Positions 19,601 through 29,909 are shown, counted from the first letter of the stretch. The stretch is DNA of 64,000 bases from Rhodopirellula sp. (GCA_024644085.1 JAHELS010000006.1:1-64000), one strand, 5' to 3'. A program made the numbers and translations. Notes: generated by a model from the letters alone, not told the origin.

Positions 19601-20466
19601 CAACGTTGGGATCCGAAAAAAACCTCCGCATCGGGCTGCCGAGCAAGGGAAGACTGAGCGAAGTTGCCGGCGAGTTGCTGAGTCAAGCCGGACTGAATTT
19701 CCGCCGCCAAAGTCGCGGTCTATTCGCTCGAGTCAGCGGATTGCCAGTGGAATTGATATTCTTGCGCACCGACGACATCCCCACCCTGTGCGCCGAAGGC
19801 GCGATCGACATGGGGATTACCGGAAGCGACCTGGTTGAAGAATCGGGCGTCGACACCGAAGTTCGCATGCGGCTGGGCGTTGGACGCTGCAGGTTGGCGA
19901 TCTGCGTGCCCGATGACGCAGCGCTCTCGAGCGCCGCGGATCTGGACAAGAAGCGGGTGGCGACAAGTTTCCCGAACGTGACCAGGCAGTACTTGAAAGA
20001 GAAAGGAGCGACGGCCCATTTGGTTTCGCTGTCCGGTTCCGTCGAAGTCATGATCCAGCTCGGGGTCGCCGATGCCATCGTCGACCTCGTCGAAACGGGA
20101 AGCACGCTGGCCGCCAACCGTCTGAGGATTCTCGACGAAATCGACTCGTACGAGACCGTCTTGATTCAAAATGGTCGCTGCCGCGACAAGGAGACAGCCG
20201 ACCGCGTCGTACGACGTCTCGAAGGCGTTGTGATCGCCCGCGACTATTCGCTGCTTGAATACAACGTCCCGCGCAACAAGTTATCCGACGCCGAAGCGAT
20301 CACGCCCGGATTCAATTCACCCACGGTGAACTCGTTAGAAGACGAAAACTGGTGCAGTGTTCGCGTGATGGTCAAGCGGGGCGATGTGATTGACGCCATG
20401 GAACGTCTTGAAAACCTTGGCGCGTCCGCCATTATCGAAACGCCGATCTCTAATTGCAGACTTTGA
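19597..20466 (+). CDS. hisG: ATP phosphoribosyltransferase, long form (HisG)
   Basis: HisG condenses ATP with PRPP, the first and feedback-controlled step of histidine synthesis. At 289 residues it is the long form, with its own C-terminal regulatory ACT-like domain (SVRVMVKRGDVIDAMERLEN), so it should not need HisZ. The catalytic part shows RIGLPSKGRLS, GITGSDLVEESG and the PRPP-binding loop DAIVDLVETGSTL. The start is GTG at 19597 in a GTGA overlap with hisE. Confidence 0.95.
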   Translation: MTTLGSEKNLRIGLPSKGRLSEVAGELLSQAGLNFRRQSRGLFARVSGLPVELIFLRTDDIPTLCAEGAIDMGITGSDLVEESGVDTEVRMRLGVGRCRLAICVPDDAALSSAADLDKKRVATSFPNVTRQYLKEKGATAHLVSLSGSVEVMIQLGVADAIVDLVETGSTLAANRLRILDEIDSYETVLIQNGRCRDKETADRVVRRLEGVVIARDYSLLEYNVPRNKLSDAEAITPGFNSPTVNSLEDENWCSVRVMVKRGDVIDAMERLENLGASAIIETPISNCRL

Positions 20467-20513
20467 CGAACGCACCTGGAAATCCGGTCTCTCCAACCCC
20501 ACGAATCTTGTCG

Positions 20514-20858
20514 ATGCCCCACGCCGCTGATTTGCCAATCGAAACGGACGTTGCTTGCGTGGCCGAGAAGTTGAAACGAGGCGATGACTTTCTGCTGCTC
20601 GACGTGCGCGAAGAAGATGAGTTTGCGATCGCGAGGATTGACGGCAGCCTGCTGATTCCGATGAGCCAGCTTGCGGAACGTGTTGACGAGTTGGAAGAAC
20701 ATCGCCAGCGGCTGATCGTGGTTCATTGCCATCACGGTGGTCGCAGCATGCAGGTCACCCAGGCACTGCGGAATCATGGCTTTGAGAAAGTCCAGAACAT
20801 GGCCGGCGGGATCGACCAATGGAGCGAACAGGTCGATCCAGGCGTTGCCCGGTACTGA
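20514..20858 (+). CDS. Rhodanese-like domain protein
   Basis: This is a single rhodanese domain, 114 residues, of the sulfur-carrier or persulfide type. It has the DFLLLDVREEDEFAIARIDG N-terminal motif and an active-site loop beginning VVHCHHGGRS, in which the Cys is the expected persulfide nucleophile. The ending GGIDQWSEQVDPGVARY is typical. I use the ATG at 20514; a TTG at 20454 would overlap hisG by 13 bases. It follows hisG closely and may be cotranscribed. Confidence 0.9.
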   Translation: MPHAADLPIETDVACVAEKLKRGDDFLLLDVREEDEFAIARIDGSLLIPMSQLAERVDELEEHRQRLIVVHCHHGGRSMQVTQALRNHGFEKVQNMAGGIDQWSEQVDPGVARY

Positions 20859-20861
20859 GTC

Positions 20862-20920
20862 GACGGCCGCGGTTCCGCCGCAAACATTCGTCATAGCCGG
20901 ACGCGGCCGTCCATTTTTTT
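20862..20920 (+). terminator. Probable terminator after the rhodanese gene
   Basis: A perfect 10-bp stem (GACGGCCGCG at 20862-20871 and CGCGGCCGTC at 20902-20911) with a 30-base loop is followed by seven T residues. It begins four bases after the rhodanese stop codon. The loop is long for a classic terminator. Confidence 0.5.
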
Positions 20921-20977
20921 GGTCCGCATGCGGAGAATCCGTTTTTTCGACGGGTCCGGGCCAGTAGTTTGGACCAG

Positions 20978-21769
20978 ATGCTAAGCGAGCCCGGCCCATC
21001 CCTTGCAACCATCATTCCGGTTGATCGCCGCTTTGCGGGCAGCACGCTCGGACTGTGGTCCATGCTGCGGTATTCGATTTCCATTTTCGTGTTTTCGTCG
21101 GGTTGGTGCTGGATGTCGCTGGGGGGACTCTACCTGTCCATCGACAGCCCCTTTTCCACGTCGCTCGGTACCGGTGTGATGCTGATTTCGCTGGCGTGGC
21201 TGGCATCGGTAATCATCCTCGCGCTGACCTACCCCGAATGGCCGCACAACGACGAGCTGTGCAAACGACTTCGCCAAACGCTGCAGCGCCGCGACCCGGC
21301 GCAGCGGGACGAATCTTTTTCCCGCGTGGTCGAATTGGTGCCGCGTGAGCGGTGGAATCGCGTCCGACTCGAAACCGCTACCGATTTAATGACGATTGAG
21401 GTCGACCAGCGCGGCGTAAGGATGAAAGGAGACCGTTTCGATTATGAATTACCGCGCGAGTCGATCCTGGGTACAGAGGTCGAATCGGTCACACCGTCGG
21501 GGTGGCTGTGTCGATCGCACATGGTCGTGCTGATCGTTCGAACGTGTGATGGTACGGTTGAACTACCGGTCGCGTACCGGGATTTCGCATTCGGGTCGCT
21601 GAGAAGTTCGCGGCGAAAGAGTCAAACGGTCGAGCTGGCAAGCCTGATCGCAAGAATCGCCGCGGGCGAGTGTAACGATCTCTCGCACCCGGCTGCTGCC
21701 GAAGATGCGATCGCGTTCTCAGAGAATCCTTACGCGTCTCCCGCCGTGCTGAACGATCGCCGGTCGTAA
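20978..21769 (+). CDS. Hypothetical membrane protein with C-terminal NPYASP motif
   Basis: I do not recognise this 263-residue protein. Two hydrophobic helices sit near the N-terminus (YSISIFVFSSGWCWMSLGGL and a second one with LISLAWLASVIILAL). A soluble region with a PH-like or beta-rich look follows (DLMTIEVDQRGVRMKGDRFD). Near the end is ENPYASPAV; similar NPYxSP motifs recur in planctomycete membrane proteins and one appears at the N-terminus of the protein at 38841. I prefer the ATG at 20978 over TTG at 20969. Confidence 0.6.
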   Translation: MLSEPGPSLATIIPVDRRFAGSTLGLWSMLRYSISIFVFSSGWCWMSLGGLYLSIDSPFSTSLGTGVMLISLAWLASVIILALTYPEWPHNDELCKRLRQTLQRRDPAQRDESFSRVVELVPRERWNRVRLETATDLMTIEVDQRGVRMKGDRFDYELPRESILGTEVESVTPSGWLCRSHMVVLIVRTCDGTVELPVAYRDFAFGSLRSSRRKSQTVELASLIARIAAGECNDLSHPAAAEDAIAFSENPYASPAVLNDRRS

Positions 21770-21772
21770 ATC

Positions 21773-23944
21773 TTACAGGTGACGCAGAATGTCGTTCGCG
21801 AATACGACCGCCATCAACATCAGCAGCGTCAACAAACCGGCCACGGTCAATCGAAACTCGAGTTGCTCGTTGGCACGCTTGCCCGCCACGAACTCGTACA
21901 ACAGAAACATCATGTGTCCGCCGTCGAGCGCGGGGATCGGCAGAAAATTCAGAATCGCCAGATTCATGCTCAACATGGTCAGAAACATCAACTGACGCGA
22001 GATTCCCTTTTCGGCCTCATGCTTGGCGATATTGACGATTTCCAACGGGCCGCCGACATGCCGTAATTTAATGCTGCCGGTCGGGATCATTCTCAAGAAA
22101 CGAAGCACATTGGAGAATTGGCGGTAACCTTCGCGGGTGCCAAGGGCGAGTGCCTCGGAAAATGATTCGGCTTTCTGGATCGATTCACGGGGCTCGAACA
22201 CCAAACCACGTTCAAACATCACTTGATCATCCGCCTGGACAACGACCCTCGCCTTGACCACACGGTCCTGCGGCGGACGCGTGGCCAGCACAATCAGCTC
22301 GGTCCCGACGGGAAGTCGCTGGATTGTCTCGCGGAACGTATTGAGCGGCGTGATCGCGGTGAATTCCCAACCCTTTTCCAGCTGTTCAAACACCTGCGAG
22401 TACCGCTTGTCGGCCAACCACTCGGGCCGGTCGTCTTCGTCGACCACCAACCGGATTTCTTCGATCTGGTCCCCTGGCCTGAGGACGTCGAGCTGGTCAT
22501 CCCCGTCCGTCGCGTCCGAATCGGAATCGGGTGCAGTCGCCTCAACAACCGACGCGACCGTCGACAGGGGTTGGTATGCGAACCCGACAGAATTGACCGC
22601 GATTTCGCCGGAGATGCTCTGCGTGGGCGGAATCGTCTGGAGTGAACGGCTCGGCGTGATTTCGAGCTCGACGATTTGTGATTCGGTCCCCTCGCCCCGC
22701 TCGACGGCAATCGTTACCGGTTGTTTTGCATCAACCAGTGCGATCGCCAAACCGTAGGCGTCGGGGGATTCATCGTCGCCGACGCGGCGAACCACATCGC
22801 CAATCTTCATGCCGGCTTTCGCGGACGGCCCGCCCTCGACCAGCGCCACGACGGGCCCGACAGCAAACTGAATCCCGATCGACTTCGATTTCTGAGGCGG
22901 CAACGCCACCTGATACGTGCTGCCGTCGGCACGTCGCAAATCGAGTTGAACGGTCTTGGTCGGATTGGAATAGAGATGATGAAAAAAGGGTGCTCCGGGA
23001 ATGATCGACTCGGGTTTCACAGCCACGCCATCGAAACCGATCACTTCCGCGCCGCCATCGGCTTGCCCCAGAACTTCCGAGGCGACGCTCTCGGGGTCTG
23101 CGTAAGCGCCACGGCCGAGCGTCAACGACGATGGGATCGCAATCCCAATCATCTTCGCGTCTTTTTTCTTGGGAAGTGACTGGCTTTGCAATTGAAACTT
23201 GCGAATGCCATCGTCGTACTGGAGGGCCAATCCAATCGGCTTGTCGGGATTCGTCAATCCCTCGGTCAGAATCTCGATCTTCATTTCGCGGAAATGCATG
23301 TCATGGTCTTCATAGGTCCCGACCTTGACAACCTTACCGCCTGGTTCGATACCGGCTTGCCACGCTGGACCACCCGGAACGACACCTCCGATGTACGCCG
23401 GGCTGTAGGCAACGCCGTACCCAAACGCGATCGCGGCGAACAACACGCCGGTAATGACATTCATCACGACACCGGCACTGATGATGATCATCCGTTGCCA
23501 GACCGGTTTCGCAGGAAAGCTGCGCGGGTCGAACTCGGGTGGTGTCTCCGAATCGTCCGACGATTCGTCATCGACTCGAATCCGCTGAGCCTCTTCCTCT
23601 TGTTTGCGCGGATCGTCATCCTGGCCAAGCATCTTGACGTACCCACCCAGCGGAATCACACCGATTCCGTACTCCGTCTCGCCGTAGCGGAATTTGCCCA
23701 GCGTACGCGGAAACTTGATCGGGCCGATCCGGATGGGCACATCAAACCCGACGTAGAACTTTTCGCATTTCACGCCGAACGTTTTCGCAGCGACGAAGTG
23801 ACCCAACTCATGCACGAAAATCACCAGACCGATCCCGAGCGCCACACGGCCCCACAGAACCACGTTCTGCATCAAGGATGAAAAGAAGTTCGCATCGTCG
23901 GTGGCCGCCAACGGCATCGTCACGGAAATCCAATCAATCAACAT
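21773..23944 (-). CDS. rseP: RIP metalloprotease RseP, site-2 protease with PDZ domains
   Basis: This intramembrane zinc protease of the M50 family cuts membrane-anchored regulators, classically an anti-sigma factor. The zinc site HELGH lies in the first transmembrane helix (VIFVHELGHFVAAKTFG), and the C-terminal site is LPIPALDGGHMMF. At 723 residues it is far longer than the usual 450. The extra sequence holds at least two PDZ-like domains (GGVVPGGPAWQAGIEPG, and ALVEGGPSAKAGMKIGD), a possible third (LDVLRPGDQIEEI), and an acidic linker. It lies about 150 bases downstream of dxr on the same strand, a common bacterial arrangement. Confidence 0.93.
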   Translation of the reverse strand: MLIDWISVTMPLAATDDANFFSSLMQNVVLWGRVALGIGLVIFVHELGHFVAAKTFGVKCEKFYVGFDVPIRIGPIKFPRTLGKFRYGETEYGIGVIPLGGYVKMLGQDDDPRKQEEEAQRIRVDDESSDDSETPPEFDPRSFPAKPVWQRMIIISAGVVMNVITGVLFAAIAFGYGVAYSPAYIGGVVPGGPAWQAGIEPGGKVVKVGTYEDHDMHFREMKIEILTEGLTNPDKPIGLALQYDDGIRKFQLQSQSLPKKKDAKMIGIAIPSSLTLGRGAYADPESVASEVLGQADGGAEVIGFDGVAVKPESIIPGAPFFHHLYSNPTKTVQLDLRRADGSTYQVALPPQKSKSIGIQFAVGPVVALVEGGPSAKAGMKIGDVVRRVGDDESPDAYGLAIALVDAKQPVTIAVERGEGTESQIVELEITPSRSLQTIPPTQSISGEIAVNSVGFAYQPLSTVASVVEATAPDSDSDATDGDDQLDVLRPGDQIEEIRLVVDEDDRPEWLADKRYSQVFEQLEKGWEFTAITPLNTFRETIQRLPVGTELIVLATRPPQDRVVKARVVVQADDQVMFERGLVFEPRESIQKAESFSEALALGTREGYRQFSNVLRFLRMIPTGSIKLRHVGGPLEIVNIAKHEAEKGISRQLMFLTMLSMNLAILNFLPIPALDGGHMMFLLYEFVAGKRANEQLEFRLTVAGLLTLLMLMAVVFANDILRHL

Positions 23945-23959
23945 CTAAGCGCCTTGGGT

Positions 23960-24016
23960 TCAGATACTGTGCCGTGGGATCGAATTGCGATCAAATACAG
24001 TGCCGTGGGATCCAAT
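23960..24016. repeat. Two direct repeats between rseP and dxr
   Basis: A 26-base element (TCAGATACTGTGCCGTGGGA...) occurs at 23960 and again, with three changes, at 23991, giving a 31-base period. It lies in the short gap downstream of dxr and upstream of rseP. Confidence 0.7.
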
Positions 24017-24092
24017 ACTGTCTACAAGCTAGCAACTCTTACGGGCCGGGTCGGTCCATCGGGGGGATCCCGATTCTCGCAAACAGGATCGA

Positions 24093-25424
24093 TTACATCT
24101 TAAATCGTCGACGCAGTTCCGTCCTCGCCCAACGATCGAGTTGGAGCAATCGATCCAGCGGCGGATTGCTCTCGTGTGAGTGACTTTGGAGCACATCACG
24201 GCATCCCGGCACAATGTCAGTAAACCGGATTTGCCCGCCCAGGAACAGACCGACTGCCTCTTCGTTGGCCGCATTGAGCACGGCTCCAGCGGTCCCGCCG
24301 GCCGCCGCCACCTCGAAGCCGAGATCGAGGGCCGGAAACCGCTCGCGATCGGCGACTTCGAGGGAAAGGTCCCAGTTGCGAGTTCGCTCGAGCGGCGGAG
24401 TTTCACAGGGAAGCCGACGCGGATAGGTCAGGGCGTACTGGATGGGCAGCCGCATGTCGGGCGGACTCAGTTGGGCAATCACCGATCCATCCTCCCATTC
24501 AACCATCGAGTGGATGATCGATTGAGGATGAACAACCACTTCGATCGAATCCGCAGGCAAGCCGAAGAGCCAACGTGCCTCGATAATTTCCAGCGACTTG
24601 TTCATCATCGTCGCCGAGTCGACCGTGATTTTCGGACCCATATCCCACGTCGGGTGCGCCAAGGCTGATGCGGGCGTGGCCGCTTCCATCTCCGCATGGC
24701 TCCAGGTCCGAAACGGCCCGCCGCTCGCCGTTAGAATCAATTTCTTTGGTGCCGAGATCGCTGACTCAAGGCATTGGAAGATCGCGGAATGTTCGCTGTC
24801 GACCGGAAGGATCTCAGCGCCGCTCTTTTCCTTCGCTCGGCTGACGACCGGACCAGCGACGACGAGTGTTTCCTTGTTGGCCAGTGCGACGCGTTTTCCC
24901 GCTTCGACCGCCGCCAGCGTGCTCTCGAGCCCGGCACGTCCGACGATCGCCGCCACGACTGTATCGACCTCGTCGCACTGGGCGGCCTCCACCAGGGCGT
25001 CGGGCCCGAACTCGAATCGGCAATCCTCCAAACCGGCGCGGTTTCCCGCCGATCGATCCGCGCGCACCGCCTCGGCAGCCTCGGTATCCGAAACGATCAA
25101 GCATTGCGGGCGATGAACGAGCTTGGCTGCTAACTCGTACAACACTTCGGGACGGGTATGCGCCGAGGCCGCCGAGACTCGCCATTGCGTCTGCGGATCG
25201 ACTCGATCGAGGTGTGCAAGGACATCGAGGGTTGCCGCGCCAATGCTGCCGGTGGCGCCCAATACTGCCACGTTTTTCACCGATCGACCTGGGTTGCCGG
25301 CGTGCTCGACTTGGCGACTTGAAACTGCGTCCGACACTGGGGCAATGGTCCTCGAAGGTTTGTACTCGAAACGGAAATCCGCAGGCTGGGCCCTCGTCGG
25401 AACGACGGATTTGCCATCAATCAT
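24093..25424 (-). CDS. dxr: 1-deoxy-D-xylulose 5-phosphate reductoisomerase (Dxr)
   Basis: Dxr makes 2-C-methyl-D-erythritol 4-phosphate in the MEP isoprenoid pathway. The NADPH-binding motif AVLGATGSIGAATLD, the ALANKETLVVAG segment, the metal-binding region ILPVDSEHSAIFQCL, and the flexible loop TASGGPFRTW are all present. The ATG at 25424 gives 443 residues with a 48-residue leader of no clear homology. A GTG at 25280 would give 395 residues starting VKNVAVLGATG, which matches the family better and may be the true start. It lies upstream of rseP. Confidence 0.93.
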   Translation of the reverse strand: MIDGKSVVPTRAQPADFRFEYKPSRTIAPVSDAVSSRQVEHAGNPGRSVKNVAVLGATGSIGAATLDVLAHLDRVDPQTQWRVSAASAHTRPEVLYELAAKLVHRPQCLIVSDTEAAEAVRADRSAGNRAGLEDCRFEFGPDALVEAAQCDEVDTVVAAIVGRAGLESTLAAVEAGKRVALANKETLVVAGPVVSRAKEKSGAEILPVDSEHSAIFQCLESAISAPKKLILTASGGPFRTWSHAEMEAATPASALAHPTWDMGPKITVDSATMMNKSLEIIEARWLFGLPADSIEVVVHPQSIIHSMVEWEDGSVIAQLSPPDMRLPIQYALTYPRRLPCETPPLERTRNWDLSLEVADRERFPALDLGFEVAAAGGTAGAVLNAANEEAVGLFLGGQIRFTDIVPGCRDVLQSHSHESNPPLDRLLQLDRWARTELRRRFKM

Positions 25425-25679
25425 GGACGATCGACAACATCGTTACGACCCACCCACGTGAAATGATGATCCCGGCCCCGGTTGCCGATGGTGGTGGCCA
25501 ACCGAACAATGCGTGACAACACTAATGCGCACGCACGGATCGAGCCGCTAACGAGATCGTGAATCCATCCTCATTTGCCTCGCACAGGTATAACCAAGGA
25601 TGGAATCAAGAAAAAACAGACCATGAAGGCAGCCCGGCGACCTCGTTTGGCATGCCTGATGCAGCGATAGATTGAGCAT

Positions 25680-27806
25680 ATGAGCGACGATAACCAACGA
25701 AATTCGAACCAATCCGAATCCCGTAATAGCGGAAATGTCTGGTTGGTGCTGATCGCGATCGTGTCCGCGGTCCTGCTCAGCGCTTTCCTGTTTGGCAACA
25801 CCGAGCGGCGGCTGCGATATCCCGATCTGATCGCATTGCTGGAGTTGACCGCCGAATCGCGGGTCGATTCCCAATCCGACGAGTCCGGCGAAGCGGAGCC
25901 CGATTCGGCGACTGGAACCGCAACAGAGTCGGACGAACCGGCCGCGGTAAAGATCGTTGTCCCTTCGTCCAAGAATCCCGAGACGCTGATTGAATACGGC
26001 GATTTGAAGGACGTCCTGGTCGACGATGGCACGATCACCGGCACGGTGATGTACCGTTCTCTCGGACCGGCCGGAAAGAAGCCGACCAGCGAGCCCAAGC
26101 GTGTCAGTTTCCAGACGATTCGTGATACCAACAACGAAGCGGAACACAAACGGCTGGTCGAAAAGCTTGATGCATCCGGCATCATTTGGGACAACGCGCG
26201 ACCAAGCCGCTTGCTCCAGGACCACTGGCCTGAATTGTTGATGATCGGGATTCTGGTTTGCCTCGGAGTTTTCATGTTGCGGCGAATTGGCGGTGTCGGC
26301 TCGCCGATGGCCTTTTCGCGAAGCCGCGGCAAACTTTATGGCCAGGAAGAGCTTGCGATCACCTTTGACGATGTCGCGGGAATCGACGAAGCGGTCGAGG
26401 AGGTTCGCGAGGTCGTCGACTTCTTGAAGAACAGTGAGAAGTACCAATCGCTCGGCGGGCGGATCCCCAAGGGAGTGCTGCTTGTCGGGCCTCCCGGAAC
26501 CGGAAAGACATTGTTGGCCAGGGCGATCGCAGGCGAAGCGGGTGTTCCGTTCTTCAGCCTGTCCGGCAGCGATTTTGTCGAGATGTACGTTGGTGTCGGG
26601 GCGGCGCGCGTTCGCGACATGTTCCAGCAAGCGACCAATCGCGCTCCCTGTATCATCTTCATCGACGAACTCGATGCGCTCGGAAAAAGTCGAAGCGGTT
26701 CGACCGTAGGCGGTCACGACGAGCGTGAACAAACGCTCAACGCGTTGCTGGTCGAGATGGATGGCTTCGATTCCAATTCGGGCGTGATCGTGATCGCGGC
26801 GACAAATCGGCCCGAGACTCTCGATCCGGCGTTGCTTCGTCCGGGTCGATTCGACCGGCACGTGTTGGTGGATCGCCCCGACGTCGGCGGCCGCGAGGAC
26901 ATCCTGCGGGTGCACGTCAAAAATGTAAAACTCGACGAAAAAGTCGACCTCAGGGACATCGCCTCGATTACGCCGGGCTTTGTCGGGGCGGATCTCGCGA
27001 ATCTCGTCAATGAAGCGGCGTTGCTGGCCGCACGCGCCGAAAAGAAAGCCGTTGCAATCGACCAGTTCAACGAAGCGGTCGAACGTGTCACGGCCGGATT
27101 GGAAAAGAAAAAACGGGTCATGAACGAGGATGAAAAGATCCGCGTCGCTTATCACGAAGCTGGACATGCCATGGTCGCAGCGGCCCTGCCCAATACCGAC
27201 CCGGTTCACAAGGTAAGCATCATTCCGCGGGGATTGGCAGCACTCGGATACACGATGCAGCGCCCCGAATCGGACCGTTACCTGATGACGAAAACCGAAC
27301 TTGAAAGCAACATGAAAGTGCTGCTCGCCGGGACGCTTACCGAAGAAATGATCTTCCAGGACATCAGCACCGGTGCTCAGAACGACCTGGAACGATGTAC
27401 CGAAATCGCCCGCAGCATGGTGATGGATTATGGCATGAGCCGGCTTGGCCGCATCAACTTTCGCCGCAGCTCACGATCGCCCTTTCTGGCTGACGGCGGT
27501 GGCGGCGACGGATACCAGATGATGCACAGTGATGAGATGGCGAAATTGATTGACAAGGAAGTCGCGCGGATCATCGACGATGAGTTGCTGCAAACCCGCG
27601 AAATCCTCGAACAACGCCGCAACGTTCTCGAAGCGGTCACTCAGCGATTGCTCGAAGTCGAATCGATCGACAACGACGAATTGACGCGGTTGATCGAGCA
27701 ACACAGCAAGGGACCCTGGCTCGTCCCGGGAACAGTCACCGAGAAACCTCTCGCGCAGATCCGCAATGACGGCGACACCTCCGATTCGAGCGCTGCCGAG
27801 AATTAG
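25680..27806 (+). CDS. ftsH: ATP-dependent zinc metalloprotease FtsH
   Basis: This membrane-bound AAA+ protease degrades membrane and regulatory proteins. The 708-residue protein has an N-terminal transmembrane helix ([20 protein letters not shown]), a periplasmic domain with an acidic insert (about residues 60-95), and a second helix ([18 protein letters not shown]). The AAA module has Walker A GPPGTGKT (from Gly270), Walker [13 protein letters not shown] and an RPGRFDRH second-region motif. The M41 zinc site is HEAGH (492-496). The stop codon overlaps that of the convergent gene at 27803. Confidence 0.96.
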   Translation: MSDDNQRNSNQSESRNSGNVWLVLIAIVSAVLLSAFLFGNTERRLRYPDLIALLELTAESRVDSQSDESGEAEPDSATGTATESDEPAAVKIVVPSSKNPETLIEYGDLKDVLVDDGTITGTVMYRSLGPAGKKPTSEPKRVSFQTIRDTNNEAEHKRLVEKLDASGIIWDNARPSRLLQDHWPELLMIGILVCLGVFMLRRIGGVGSPMAFSRSRGKLYGQEELAITFDDVAGIDEAVEEVREVVDFLKNSEKYQSLGGRIPKGVLLVGPPGTGKTLLARAIAGEAGVPFFSLSGSDFVEMYVGVGAARVRDMFQQATNRAPCIIFIDELDALGKSRSGSTVGGHDEREQTLNALLVEMDGFDSNSGVIVIAATNRPETLDPALLRPGRFDRHVLVDRPDVGGREDILRVHVKNVKLDEKVDLRDIASITPGFVGADLANLVNEAALLAARAEKKAVAIDQFNEAVERVTAGLEKKKRVMNEDEKIRVAYHEAGHAMVAAALPNTDPVHKVSIIPRGLAALGYTMQRPESDRYLMTKTELESNMKVLLAGTLTEEMIFQDISTGAQNDLERCTEIARSMVMDYGMSRLGRINFRRSSRSPFLADGGGGDGYQMMHSDEMAKLIDKEVARIIDDELLQTREILEQRRNVLEAVTQRLLEVESIDNDELTRLIEQHSKGPWLVPGTVTEKPLAQIRNDGDTSDSSAAEN

Positions 27807-28777
27807 CGGTCGATTGAGGAAAGCTCTGTTTCCTCGATCGACGGGTACAGCAATATCATCATGTGCTGCGTCGTTTCGCCGATCGACGCGTTCTTGAAAC
27901 TGCGACCCACGTATGGAAGCTTGCTCAACACCGGCACTTCTGCTGGTTGCGCCATGACCTTACTCGAGCTGACGTGGGGGTCGATCAACAGGGTCTGTCC
28001 TGCTGCGAGACTGCTCGAAACGTTCGCCTTGGTCACTCGATGCAATGGCACCTGGACCGCGAGCGGCTCGCTTCGCGCGCCAAATACCTTGTCCGACTGA
28101 ACGTCCACCACACGGCTTACCTCGACGCCGCAGGTCAGATCGAAAGCTGTCCGCTCACCCGATTTCGAGGATCGAGCCAGCAACCGCAGCCGAGTCCCTT
28201 CATCGAGTACCTGCACTTTTGGCTCGATCGCATTCCCATAGCCCTGGATGTCAACAATAAAAGGACGCTGGACCATGTCCGTTAGCTCAGCCTCGTTGCC
28301 CTGCAACAAGACAACGCTCGGTGCACGTGTTACGTCTGACAAGTTCGATGCATTCGCCTGTGCGACGACCGACTCCTTTTGCGCGGGACTGAGCACGTAG
28401 CTGGTCACGCGTGATACCGACTCAAATTGGTACGAGGCCGTGATCGGATTTTCGGGAGTCGATGCTGACTTCCCCGCCGCAGGCGGCTGCACGAACGAGG
28501 CTCGCCTGATCTCGCCCGGTTCAAGCTTCTGGTAGATCTCGTCGCGGGTGGCGTCGTCCAACATCAAGTACTGTATCGTGACTCGAATCTGGGAAGGGTC
28601 CGATGCTGCGCGTCGGGCGGCAACGATTCCTGCGGCTGGTGAATCCGCCGCGGAAGGAACTTGGCGGGTCGCAATGGGTGTTTCAGGTGTGGTGATCGTC
28701 AGCTGCGCCCGCACTGGGCCGCACACGAGGAATGTCGCGAGCAGGGGAATCGTCGTCGTGGCGGTACGGAATCGCAT
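27803..28777 (-). CDS. Secretin-like exported protein without N-terminal secretin domains
   Basis: This 324-residue protein has a signal peptide ([18 protein letters not shown]). Its second half resembles the secretin core: [18 protein letters not shown], then a [14 protein letters not shown] strand and a final [19 protein letters not shown], which parallels the secretin ending IPVLGxLPxxGxLF. The N0/N1 domains of a full secretin are absent. I chose the ATG at 28777 because it begins the signal peptide. The TAA stop overlaps the ftsH TAG in opposite orientation. Whether it forms a ring or is a partner of the secretin at 11914 is unknown. Confidence 0.65.
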   Translation of the reverse strand: MRFRTATTTIPLLATFLVCGPVRAQLTITTPETPIATRQVPSAADSPAAGIVAARRAASDPSQIRVTIQYLMLDDATRDEIYQKLEPGEIRRASFVQPPAAGKSASTPENPITASYQFESVSRVTSYVLSPAQKESVVAQANASNLSDVTRAPSVVLLQGNEAELTDMVQRPFIVDIQGYGNAIEPKVQVLDEGTRLRLLARSSKSGERTAFDLTCGVEVSRVVDVQSDKVFGARSEPLAVQVPLHRVTKANVSSSLAAGQTLLIDPHVSSSKVMAQPAEVPVLSKLPYVGRSFKNASIGETTQHMMILLYPSIEETELSSIDR

Positions 28778-29042
28778 GGAAATGTCCCGGATCGATAGGG
28801 GTAGATGGGGCCTGATCCGTAGCAACATCCGAGACGGGGCGTCAATGCGATCGGGGGTTCAGCCGTTCTCGAGCATGGGCTTTTTCATGCAAAATGCTGA
28901 TTTTCGGGGATAGAAATCAGAAAACCCGAAGTTTTTCGGCCTCCCGCGAAACCCGATCGGGCGGCTGAGGTTTCAATTTGTATCGGGCGTCTAACGCCCC
29001 CTGCGAACAACACATTCTTGTCGGTCCCATCGGAAACAAACA

Positions 29043-29909
29043 ATGAAACTCTCTCGAATCGTAATGAGCGTACTCTCGCTCGCGCTTGTGGCCTTCATGG
29101 TCACCGATACTCTTGCCCAAGAAGACGGCCGCCGCGGCGGACGTGGTGGCGGACCCGGCGGGTTCCAACGTGGTGGCGGACCCGGAGGCCCCGGTGGCCG
29201 AGGCGGACCCGGCGGCGGCGGCGACATGACCTTTGGACTGCTCCGCATTGAAGCGGTGCAAACGGAATTGGAAATCTCACCCGACCAACAGGAAGCGTTG
29301 GACAAGCTCGCTGAGCAGAATCGTCCCGAGCGCCCCGATGCCGATTTCCGCAACATGGACGAAGAACAGCGTCGGGCTTTCTTCGAGAAAATGCAAAAGG
29401 AACAGGCTGAAAGAACCGCGCAGATGAAGGACCAGCTGATCGAAGTTCTTTTGCCGGAGCAAATCGAGCGTCTCGAACAGATCTCAATCCAACTTCGCGG
29501 TGTTCAGGCTTTGGAAGACGATGAAGTCGCTGCCAAGCTGAAGATCACTGACGAGCAAAAGGAAAAGCTCGCCAAGGTACGCGACGAACTGCAACAGAAA
29601 ATGCGAGACCAGATGCGAGAGATCTTCTCGTCGGGCGACCGCGAGAAAATCCAGGAAGCATTCGGCAAGGCACGCGAGGACATGGAAGAAGAAGTCCTCG
29701 GTGTATTGACCAGTACACAACGGAGCGACTTCGACGCCATGAAGGGCGAACCGTTTGAAATGCCCGAGGGCTTCGGACGGGGCGGACCTGGTGGCCGCGG
29801 CGGATTTGGCGGTGGCGGCGGCGGATTCGGTCGTGGTCGCGGTGGCGACGGCGAACGCGGGGAAGATGGTGGCCGCGGTGGCCGTCGTCGACCCGAAGCC
29901 GAAGAGTAG
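29043..29909 (+). CDS. Exported RGG/Gly-rich protein with Spy/LTXXQ-like helical core
   Basis: This 288-residue protein has a signal peptide ending near DTLAQEDG. A Gly/Arg-rich segment (about residues 29-61) with RGG and GGPGG units follows, then a long charged helical core with repeated features such as LEISPDQQEALDKLAEQ and LKITDEQKEKLAKVRDEL. This resembles the periplasmic Spy/LTXXQ family that binds unfolded protein or metals. A second Gly/Arg-rich tail closes it. A strong terminator lies about 55 bases downstream, so it is probably monocistronic. The function is inferred only from composition. Confidence 0.65.
   Translation: MKLSRIVMSVLSLALVAFMVTDTLAQEDGRRGGRGGGPGGFQRGGGPGGPGGRGGPGGGGDMTFGLLRIEAVQTELEISPDQQEALDKLAEQNRPERPDADFRNMDEEQRRAFFEKMQKEQAERTAQMKDQLIEVLLPEQIERLEQISIQLRGVQALEDDEVAAKLKITDEQKEKLAKVRDELQQKMRDQMREIFSSGDREKIQEAFGKAREDMEEEVLGVLTSTQRSDFDAMKGEPFEMPEGFGRGGPGGRGGFGGGGGGFGRGRGGDGERGEDGGRGGRRRPEAEE

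Noticed and set aside
25548-27209. A 553-codon minus-strand open frame
   Set aside because: It is antisense to ftsH, whose domains are clear.
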